Below, piece by piece: positions 6,756 through 12,299 of a stretch of DNA of 12,299 bases. Position numbers and translations under genes: made by a program. The stretch is from a bacterium (GTDB taxonomy: Bacteria; Margulisbacteria; Marinamargulisbacteria; SXXA01). The notes under the pieces are model-generated. The model saw nothing but the letters and a program-made list of their open reading frames with translations, made no database searches and was not told where the DNA came from. The stretch lies in contig CANNCG010000025.1 of NCBI GenBank assembly GCA_947502965.1, forward strand, positions 1 to 12,299, read 5' to 3'. The first letter of the stretch is position 1; every line of letters begins with the position of its first letter.

Positions 6756-8114
6756 CTAGGGTAGGAAAAGGGCCCCATAAACCCCCGCCAAAAAATACAA
6801 AGACCCCGTGATTACCCAATCCCCACCCTCGGGAATCTCCGATAATATCGCCTCAAAGGCAACTTTGGTTTCTGGCATAGCAACGTCTTTGCAGGTCACC
6901 AAAAATCCCAAGGCCTGCACATCCGCAAACGCATGAGACGTACCCGGCGCAAAGTCCGTGTACCACAACGCTGAAGCCCAACCCTCCCAAGACGTAAGCA
7001 TGTCTGACAAGGGACGGTTTTTCAAAACACCCATCCACACAGTAGGCGACTCAACGCCATGTGCCCGCAAGCTATCTTGCAACCCACGCAACCCGTGCAC
7101 GTTATGCGCGCCATCGATGATCACGCGGCGACCGGCAATATGCAGGACCGTAAAGCGTCCCCAGACCATGGCTGGCGCCAAAGCGGATTTCCTTACCGTC
7201 GGAGAAACGGGATCCAAAGGGCAAAGCCCTTTGAACTTCACTTTACTTTCTCGGCTTTGCCGAGAAAGTATGTTTTTTTGGGGGCTAACGCCCCCAAACC
7301 CCGCTATTACAGCATAGGCCAAGGCCGCATTTTGGCGTTGATAATCACCTTGCATCACAAAGCTTTTGGGAAGTGTGTCCCATGGCGATATGACCTGCAA
7401 AAAAGCGTTGTTTTTTGCAGCAGTGGCCGACAATACATCCTGCGCCGCTGGGTCTTGGATCGCGGTGAACACAGGAACATTCGGTTTGATAATACCTGCT
7501 TTTTCAGCGGCGATTTTTTCCAATGTATCGCCGAGAATATCTTGGTGGTCAAGGCCTATCGGGGTGATCACAGTGGCGATGGGCGTCACCACATTGGTGG
7601 CGTCGAGGCGACCCCCGAGGCCTGTTTCGATGATAATAATATCAAAGTCTTGCTTTCTCTCGACTTCGTTGAAAGATGTTATTTTTTCAAAGGTCTGTCG
7701 CCCTTTGGATCCCACTGCAAAATACAAAAACGCCATGAGGGTGAGAACCTCAAACTCCGTAATCCGATCGCCCATACCTAAGGAAAACCCCGCCATAACG
7801 CGCTCCGCCAGCTCAGAAAAAACAGATTCCGAAATCGGCCCATCATTGTCCGAAATACGCTCGCAATACGATTGCATATGTGGCGATGTATACGTCCCGA
7901 CGCGCAATCCCATGGCGCGAAACCCCGTCGCCAGGTAGGCCACGGTTGATCCCTTGCCATTGGTGCCCGCCACGTGGATGACCGGTGGCAAGCGCCGTTC
8001 GGGATTATCTGAACACGCACATGCCGCCAGAAAATCCGCCAAGTCATATCGGATTCCCCGGCGGTGTTTAAACGTCGCCAGACGGACCAACACAGATTCA
8101 AACGTGCTTCGCAC
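6756..8114 (-). CDS. folC: Bifunctional folylpolyglutamate/dihydrofolate synthase with two in-frame insertions
   Basis: 452 residues. FolC adds glutamate to folates (and usually converts dihydropteroate to dihydrofolate) using ATP. Visible Mur-ligase-type motifs: the P-loop HVAGTNGKGST (47-57), TSPHMQSYCERI (76-87), ETGLGGRLDATNVV (163-176), ITPIGLDHQDILGDT (183-197) with AAEKAGIIK (202-210), and DGAHN (334-338) of the C-terminal domain. The only plausible start is GTG 8114, or a GTG seven codons later. Neither has a ribosome site, and both lie in a perfect palindrome. Two stretches are absent from ordinary FolC. Residues about 134-155 lie between YFA and DIIIIETGLGG. Residues about 273-305 lie between AALAYAVIAG and the GRFTVL segment and coincide exactly with hairpin DNA. 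Both are read in frame without stops, so the enzyme may still be active. Confidence 0.9.
   Translation of the reverse strand: MRSTFESVLVRLATFKHRRGIRYDLADFLAACACSDNPERRLPPVIHVAGTNGKGSTVAYLATGFRAMGLRVGTYTSPHMQSYCERISDNDGPISESVFSELAERVMAGFSLGMGDRITEFEVLTLMAFLYFAVGSKGRQTFEKITSFNEVERKQDFDIIIIETGLGGRLDATNVVTPIATVITPIGLDHQDILGDTLEKIAAEKAGIIKPNVPVFTAIQDPAAQDVLSATAAKNNAFLQVISPWDTLPKSFVMQGDYQRQNAALAYAVIAGFGGVSPQKNILSRQSRESKVKFKGLCPLDPVSPTVRKSALAPAMVWGRFTVLHIAGRRVIIDGAHNVHGLRGLQDSLRAHGVESPTVWMGVLKNRPLSDMLTSWEGWASALWYTDFAPGTSHAFADVQALGFLVTCKDVAMPETKVAFEAILSEIPEGGDWVITGSLYFLAGVYGALFLP
7209..7298 (-). repeat. Composite palindromic element A, in frame inside folC
   Basis: Three perfect hairpins in a row. 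On the minus strand: G-rich hairpin 7298-7277 (arms TTTGGGGGC and GCCCCCAAA, loop GTTA), six-base spacer AAAACA, 12-base-pair hairpin 7270-7244 (arm TACTTTCTCGGC, loop AAA), then 8-base-pair hairpin 7233-7215 (CAAAGGGC-TTT-GCCCTTTG). GCGGGG precedes the first hairpin. The block encodes about 30 residues of FolC (about 273-302) that ordinary FolC proteins lack. Its length is compatible with the reading frame and it contains no stop. Confidence 0.75.
7651..7713 (-). repeat. Possible decayed, inverted copy of element A inside folC
   Basis: On the minus strand from 7713 the sequence GGGATCCAAAGGGC is identical over 14 bases to plus-strand 7209-7222, the edge of element A. Further along, CTTTGAA, CTTTC and GAGAAAG recur in the same order with nearly the same spacing (one- or two-base shifts). 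The hairpins are no longer perfect. The block encodes about residues 134-155, a second stretch missing from ordinary FolC. Alignment was by eye, so chance similarity outside the 14-mer cannot be excluded. Confidence 0.4.
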
Positions 8115-8159
8115 GTTTGAATCTGTGTTGGTTTTGTTTGGGGGCGCGAGCCCCCAAAC
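8087..8159 (-). repeat. Composite palindromic element C at the valS-folC junction
   Basis: On the minus strand: GCGGGGA, then a G-rich hairpin 8159-8136 (arms GTTTGGGGGC and GCCCCCAAAC, four-base loop), spacer AAAA, then a perfect 21-base-pair hairpin 8131-8087 with the three-base loop GAA. It fills nearly all of the 59-base gap between valS and folC and continues into folC. The inner arm is folC codons 2-9, so the outer arm is an inverted copy of coding sequence. On the plus strand the long hairpin is followed by TTTTGTTTG and looks terminator-like, but no plus-strand gene ends there. Confidence 0.75.
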
Positions 8160-8173
8160 TCCCCGCTTCCGCG

Positions 8174-10888
8174 TCAGGCAAAAGACGCCCTCTGAGCGGA
8201 AAACGCCGTCAGCTCATCTTCCCATTGGGTCAATTGCACTTTGTTTTTATCCACAACAGCCGCCGGGGCTTTGGCCAAAAACCCAGGATCCGACAACCGT
8301 GTTTTGAGTGTCACAATCGCCGCGTCGAGACGCTCAATTTCTTTGGTCAGACGTTTGACCTCGGCCGCTTTGTCGATGACATCGCCGATATGCAGATAGA
8401 GACTCAATGACCCTACCGCCGCCGCAGACGCCTCAGGAGGAATTGCATCCTCTGCATGTAATACCGACAACACCGATACCTTCGCCAAACGGGTCAAAAT
8501 ATCGGTAGCCAATTCCAAATCCGCCACCAACTCCACAGGACCCTGAATGCTCACCGGCACGGCAACGCCAGGCGCAATATTTGCCTGCTGGCGCAAATAG
8601 CGAATCTCACGAATCACATCCGTCACTACGGCAAACCGGGCAGCTACCCCAGCGTCAAAGGCTGGCAATTCGGCAAACGTTGGCCACGCGCTCAGCATAA
8701 TCGTCTCGGTAGGCATCCCCGTTACACGACCTGAGTCACGAAACAGCTGCCATATTTCATCTGTAATAAAAGGCATGTAGGGATGCAGTAGCTGGGCCGA
8801 TTTCAAGACCGCCATCACCAACATCGGCAAAGAACCACGCTTGTCTTGCTTGCTGACTTCGAGATACCAGTCACAGGTCACGTTCCAAAAGAAATCCCAC
8901 AATGATTCTGTGGCCAAAGCAAAATTGTACTGTTCGAAACAATGCTCAACCGTTTTGAGGGTTTCAGAAAAACGGCTCAAAATCCAATGGTCCGCTGCCG
9001 CCACAGGCTCCGGCCACGCAAAATCCACCGTCATCTCGAGTTGATCAAGGGTCATAAGTACAAAACGTGACGCATTCCAGAGCTTGTTGGCAAAATTGCG
9101 AGACGTCTCCACTTTTTCTTCAGAAAAACGAATATCCTGCCCCCCCAATGTCGCCAAAGACGCGAGAGAAAACCGCAACGCATCCGCCCCGTAGCAGTCT
9201 ATCATCTCCAGCGGGTCTACCACGTTCCCTGTGGATTTACTCATCTTTTTGCCTTGGCTATCCCGCACCAAGCCATGAATATACACCGTCGCAAAAGGGG
9301 CTTTTTCCGTCAACGCCAGACCCATCGTCACCATGCGCGATACCCAAAAGGTCAAAATATCATAGCCCGTGACCAACATCGTCGTGGGATAGAAAGCCGC
9401 CATATCCGCTGTTTTTTCTGGCCATCCCATGGTAGAAAAAGGCCATAGCGCCGAAGAAAACCAAGTATCCAGAACATCTGGATCTTGGGTATACACACGG
9501 CCATCTTGCGGCATATCTTGGCTCACCACGTAATCTTCGGGGGCATCTTCGGGATACCACACGGGAATACGATGGCCCCACCAGATCTGACGAGAGACAC
9601 ACCATTCTCGGATATTTTCCATCCAGTCAAAATAGAGTTTTTCATAACGGGATGGTACAAATTCGATGGTCTTATCCGCCACGACCTTGATCGCGTCTTC
9701 GGCCAAGGCCGACATTTTCACGAACCACTGCTTGGACAAATAGGGTTCAATAACCGTTTTACACCGGTAACAATGGCCACGCGATAAGGTATGGGGTTGT
9801 GTCGATACCAAGTTTCCTGACACGTCCAGCGCAGACACCAAGGCTTTGCGACAGGCCATACGGTCCATCCCACGGAAGGCTTCGGGAACCTCGTCATTCA
9901 TGACGCCATGAATGTCCATGACCAAAAGAGGGCTCAGCCCATGCCGTTGGCCGATTTCAAAGTCATTGGGGTCATGGGCGGGTGTGACTTTCACAGCACC
10001 CGTCCCAAACGTCGGATCTACGGCGCTATCACCCACAATCGGAATACGGCGTCCCGTCAGCGGCAATTCGAGGAACTGCCCGATCAGATGGGCGTAACGT
10101 TCGTCGTCGGGGTGCACAGCCACAGACTGGTCCCCGAACATGGTTTCGGGACGGGTAGTCGCCACCGTAACGTAGTCCCCACCCCCTGCCCCCTCCCCAT
10201 GGAGGGGGCAGGGTTGATTATTGGGGATGCCTTGCAGCTGTGCTGCGGCATCCCCAAACCCCGGAGATGCATCTACGACACGATAGCGAATATGCCACAT
10301 CGAACCCTGAGCTTCTTCGTGTTCAACTTCGATATCGGAGAGTGCCGTCGTGCAGCGGGGACACCAGTTGATGATATAGGCGCCACGGTAGAGAAGACCA
10401 CGTGCATGAAGCGACTCAAATGTTTTATAAACAGCTTCGCCACACCCAGCGTCCATCGTAAAACGCTCACGGGACCAATCAATGGAAATCCCCAAACGCC
10501 GCATTTGATGGGTAATGCGGTTACCGTATTCTTCTTTCCATTCCCAGACGCAGTCAATAAAAGCCTCACGGCCCAAGGCATGACGAGTTTGGCCGGCTTT
10601 GGCCAGTTCACGTTCCACCACATTCTGGGTCGCGATTCCTGCGTGGTCTGTCCCTGGGAGCCAGAGAACGTTGTCGCCTTTCATGCGACGGGTACGCACC
10701 AGCACATCGATGAGGGTTTGCTCCAAGGCGTGGCCCAGATGCAGGGCCCCTGTCACATTTGGCGGCGGGATCACGATAGAGAAAGCCGGGCCCTCTCCTT
10801 TGGGTTGAAAATAGCCCTTTGATTCCCAGTCATGGTACTGACGCGCTTCTATATCATGAGGGGCGTAGGTTTTCTGCATCTCGGCCAT
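8174..10888 (-). CDS. valS: Valyl-tRNA synthetase
   Basis: 904 residues, MAEMQKTYAPHD. Class I synthetase that charges tRNA-Val and hydrolyses mischarged threonine in its editing domain. Visible: PPPNVTGALHLGHA with the HIGH-type motif HLGH (50-53), LPGTDHAGIATQ (77-88), editing-domain TVATTRPETMFGD (241-253), GTGAVKVTPAHDPNDFEIG (295-313), WCVSRQIWWGHRIP (429-442), and KMSKS (548-552). An anticodon-binding region and a C-terminal coiled-coil arm follow (about 835-900, AAEVKRLTKEIERLDAAI). The start has AAGGA eight bases upstream, inside the end of the transaldolase gene, with only a five-base gap, so the two are one operon. Residues about 208-237, between HIRYRVVDA and DYVTVATTRPET, are a low-complexity insertion of roughly 23 extra residues compared with E. 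coli ValS as I remember it; they coincide with element D. Confidence 0.97.
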   Translation of the reverse strand: MAEMQKTYAPHDIEARQYHDWESKGYFQPKGEGPAFSIVIPPPNVTGALHLGHALEQTLIDVLVRTRRMKGDNVLWLPGTDHAGIATQNVVERELAKAGQTRHALGREAFIDCVWEWKEEYGNRITHQMRRLGISIDWSRERFTMDAGCGEAVYKTFESLHARGLLYRGAYIINWCPRCTTALSDIEVEHEEAQGSMWHIRYRVVDASPGFGDAAAQLQGIPNNQPCPLHGEGAGGGDYVTVATTRPETMFGDQSVAVHPDDERYAHLIGQFLELPLTGRRIPIVGDSAVDPTFGTGAVKVTPAHDPNDFEIGQRHGLSPLLVMDIHGVMNDEVPEAFRGMDRMACRKALVSALDVSGNLVSTQPHTLSRGHCYRCKTVIEPYLSKQWFVKMSALAEDAIKVVADKTIEFVPSRYEKLYFDWMENIREWCVSRQIWWGHRIPVWYPEDAPEDYVVSQDMPQDGRVYTQDPDVLDTWFSSALWPFSTMGWPEKTADMAAFYPTTMLVTGYDILTFWVSRMVTMGLALTEKAPFATVYIHGLVRDSQGKKMSKSTGNVVDPLEMIDCYGADALRFSLASLATLGGQDIRFSEEKVETSRNFANKLWNASRFVLMTLDQLEMTVDFAWPEPVAAADHWILSRFSETLKTVEHCFEQYNFALATESLWDFFWNVTCDWYLEVSKQDKRGSLPMLVMAVLKSAQLLHPYMPFITDEIWQLFRDSGRVTGMPTETIMLSAWPTFAELPAFDAGVAARFAVVTDVIREIRYLRQQANIAPGVAVPVSIQGPVELVADLELATDILTRLAKVSVLSVLHAEDAIPPEASAAAVGSLSLYLHIGDVIDKAAEVKRLTKEIERLDAAIVTLKTRLSDPGFLAKAPAAVVDKNKVQLTQWEDELTAFSAQRASFA
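10184..10257 (-). repeat. Composite palindromic element D, in frame inside valS
   Basis: On the minus strand: CCGGGG, then a G-rich hairpin 10257-10221 (outer arms TTGGGGATGCC and GGCATCCCCAA, inner stem GCAGC-ACA-GCTGC with a two-base bulge), seven-base spacer TAATCAA, then a perfect 13-base-pair hairpin 10213-10184 (arms CCCTGCCCCCTCC and GGAGGGGGCAGGG, loop ATGG). The order and the CGGGG-TTTGGGG...CCCCAA core match elements A and C. It encodes low-complexity residues of ValS (about 211-235) in the editing domain. Confidence 0.75.
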
Positions 10889-10893
10889 GACGG

Positions 10894-11541
10894 CTATCCT
10901 TTGTGCCAGGCTTTGGCGTCTTCTATAAACGTCGCAATGCCCTGGTCCGTAAGGGGATGTTTAAACAATTGCAACAACGTTGTGGCAGGAACCGTGGCCA
11001 CATCGGCACCAATCAACGCGGCATCCAACATATGAATCGGATGACGCACACTGGCCACCAAAATTTTGGTCTCTAACGAATAATTATCAAAAATCGTCCG
11101 AATCTGCTGAATCAGGTCAATACCCGGCTCTGCAATATCATCCAAACGACCCACAAAAGGGCTGACATACGTCGCGCCAGCCTTTGCTGCCACCAAGGCC
11201 TGCATGGGGGTGAATATCAACGTCACGTTGGTACGAATGCCACGTGCAGAAAGCGCACGTACAGCTTTCATCCCTTCAGGAGACATGACCACTTTGATCA
11301 CTATATTTTTGCCCCAAGTGATATATTCATCTGCTTCTTTGAGCATGCCTTCCGCCGTTTCGCTCAAGGTTTCGACGGAGATAGGCCCATCGGTAATCGT
11401 CCCTATTTCTTGGATGGTGGCTTTGTGGTCTTTGCCCGCTTTTTTGATCAGCGATGGGTTGGTGGTAACGCCGTCTACCAAACCCATCTCATGGGCACGG
11501 CGAATAGCATCGGTGTCAGCGGTATCGATAAAAAATTGCAT
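10894..11541 (-). CDS. tal: Small transaldolase (TalC/FSA family)
   Basis: 215 residues, MQFFIDTADTDAIRRA, the usual length of the compact transaldolase family. It transfers dihydroxyacetone units between sugar phosphates in the non-oxidative pentose-phosphate pathway. Visible: GVTTNPSLI (24-32), the Schiff-base lysine K83 in NIVIKVVMSPEG (more often KIPMT), TNVTLIFTPMQALVAAKAGA (104-123), and YVSPFVGRLDD (125-135). Phenylalanine 129 and glutamate 57 stand where fructose-6-phosphate aldolases carry tyrosine and glutamine, which favours true transaldolase activity. GGAGG lies six bases before the ATG. It is first in a run with valS and probably folC. Its promoter must lie in the short gap after the histidine kinase terminator, but I could not identify one. 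Confidence 0.93.
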   Translation of the reverse strand: MQFFIDTADTDAIRRAHEMGLVDGVTTNPSLIKKAGKDHKATIQEIGTITDGPISVETLSETAEGMLKEADEYITWGKNIVIKVVMSPEGMKAVRALSARGIRTNVTLIFTPMQALVAAKAGATYVSPFVGRLDDIAEPGIDLIQQIRTIFDNYSLETKILVASVRHPIHMLDAALIGADVATVPATTLLQLFKHPLTDQGIATFIEDAKAWHKG

Positions 11542-11592
11542 GAAAAGCCTCCGAGGTATGTTGATCCAAATTAATTAGGAATCAAAGGTACC

Positions 11593-11626
11593 AAAAAGCG
11601 GGGAGACTGATAAGGTCCAATCCCCG
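11593..11626 (-). terminator. Rho-independent terminator after the histidine kinase remnant
   Basis: Directly after the stop codon, on the minus strand, CGGGGA (11626-11621) pairs with TCCCCG (11604-11599), with GAC/GTC pairing further in, followed by CTTTTT. This is a moderate stem with a T tract, separating the kinase from the transaldolase operon. Confidence 0.6.
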
Positions 11627-12163
11627 TCACACCACAATCCGAAACATCGTCCCATGTGCCACATCGGGATCCGAATGCACCGTGATCTCGCCGCCCATCT
11701 GGTTGGTGAGCTTCCACACCAGCCCCAACCCTATCCCCCGTTGGCGTTCCGCTATCCCCTTCGTCGATTCGCCGCCTTTGAACAGCCCCGCTTGTCGTGA
11801 CTTCGGAATACCCACTCCCGTATCAGAGATCTCCACCACGACACCCTGCCGCCCGGATTGTGGACTCGGGTCCGCCATCACGCGTACGGTCAATACCGCG
11901 GACACACCGTCATCCATCGCCTCCATCGCGTTCACGATAAGGTTGGAAAACACCATCAAAAAAGCCTTCGAGTCCCCCATGACAGACGGGACATCGGCGA
12001 TCTCTTTGGTGAGTTGGATATTGCGTTTTTTGATAGACCCTTCCGCCAAGATGAGTACCCTATTCATCACCTCAGCAATCCGCATCTCTTTGTATTCCCC
12101 CACACTCGCGCCGCCGGATTCTAGCATAGCATTGACCAATGCCATGAGCTCTGAGCTTGCCCC
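11627..12163 (-). pseudogene. Sensor histidine kinase, 3' remnant (ATPase domain only)
   Basis: About 179 codons remain open on the minus strand, from GGG 12161-12163 to TGA 11627-11629; an internal ATG at 12145 would give 172 residues. The translation contains a complete HATPase_c domain: N box FSNLIVNAMEAM (about 68-79 from that ATG), G1 box VEISDTGVGIP, a GESTKG lid-like segment, and G2 box RGIGLGLVWKLTNQMGGEI, ending HGTMFRIVV. The dimerisation domain with the phosphorylated histidine and any sensor region are missing. The frame meets TAG at 12164-12166 exactly where the sequence turns into AT-rich, hairpin-bearing DNA like the end of a mobile element. The simplest reading is a gene disrupted by insertion. 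The output pathway and partner regulator are unknown. Confidence 0.75.
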
Positions 12164-12299
12164 CTAACGGTGGACCAAAGTTCTAAAAAAAAGAGAACTA
12201 AAATTCGTCGTCGTCGTGGCTGTGGAACTGTGGGAAACTTGCTCTGAAGTTTTCCATATTTCCATAGCCTGTTCTATCTAATGATCAGCTCCTTTGCAA
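12164..12299 (-). mobile_element. Probable end of an insertion element interrupting the kinase gene
   Basis: From 12164 the kinase reading frame stops. The sequence contains AGTTCT and AGAACT flanking an A-rich run (about 12179-12199), then a 23-base-armed hairpin (12218-12269). On the minus strand all three frames entering from the right edge close by 12274, so a transposase gene coming from outside would end here. One of these frames ends KELIIR at a TAG five bases before the hairpin. The family cannot be named from so little sequence. Confidence 0.4.
12218..12269. repeat. Long imperfect hairpin, 23-base arms and six-base loop
   Basis: Arms 12218-12240 and 12247-12269 pair at 19 Watson-Crick positions plus three G-U pairs (as plus-strand RNA), with one mismatch; the loop is GCTCTG. 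It probably acts as a transcription barrier or end structure of the mobile element. There is no following T tract on either strand. Confidence 0.7.

Noticed and set aside
8087..8159. Interpreting element C as an ordinary terminator between valS and folC
   Set aside because: On the minus strand, the direction of both genes, neither hairpin is followed by a T tract; the T-rich side faces the plus strand, where no gene ends.
9908..10822. A 304-codon plus-strand frame opposite valS
   Set aside because: It is a shadow of valS, with no recognisable domain, on the strand opposite a fully conserved synthetase.
1..12299. CRISPR arrays, tRNA, rRNA genes or riboswitches
   Set aside because: No regularly spaced direct repeats, no cloverleaf-like set of arms and no known riboswitch core were seen on reading through both strands.

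Overview
The window reads as a chromosomal segment of a Gram-negative bacterium of roughly balanced base composition, most likely a proteobacterium and plausibly an alphaproteobacterium. Pointers are an exported parvulin foldase, FtsL/FtsI divisome genes, the MEP isoprenoid pathway (ispE, ispF), and a small transaldolase next to valS. The phylum is an inference from protein style. Broken transposase ends at both edges and palindromic elements inside genes resemble genomes of host-associated lineages such as Rickettsiales or Holosporales, but this is only a suggestion.

Layout. Bases 1-141 hold the C-terminal end of a transposase. On the minus strand, a good sigma70-type promoter (3704-3732) reads a parvulin-type peptidyl-prolyl isomerase (2802-3638). 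It is followed by a strong terminator hairpin that swallows the start codon of ispE (1843-2721). ispE overlaps by ATGA a methyltransferase/TPR protein (365-1846). On the plus strand lies ftsL (4188-4490) - ftsI (4480-6228) - ispF (6260-6745), a division cluster that continues into ispF rather than murE. Convergent to it, on the minus strand from the right edge: a histidine kinase remnant cut off by a mobile-element end (11627-12163), a terminator, then a compact run of transaldolase (10894-11541), valS (8174-10888) and folC (6756-8114).

The most unusual content is a set of composite palindromes. Four loci (2718-2786, 7209-7298, 8087-8159, 10184-10257) share one layout. Read on the minus strand it is CGGGG-like sequence, a G-rich hairpin of the form TTTGGGG...CCCCAAA, a 4-7 base spacer, then a second perfect hairpin whose arms differ at every locus. 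All four lie in the same orientation. Two sit in frame inside conserved enzymes (folC, and the editing domain of valS) and add about 20-30 residues each. The other two place a gene's start codon (ispE, folC) inside a perfect palindrome. A fifth, decayed and inverted relative of the folC copy seems to sit elsewhere in folC. The behaviour recalls Rickettsia palindromic elements (RPEs), but I do not recognise this family.

Functionally the genes are housekeeping: envelope protein folding, septal peptidoglycan synthesis, isoprenoid precursors, folate polyglutamylation, valyl-tRNA charging and pentose-phosphate metabolism. I see no CRISPR array, tRNA, rRNA or obvious defence system.
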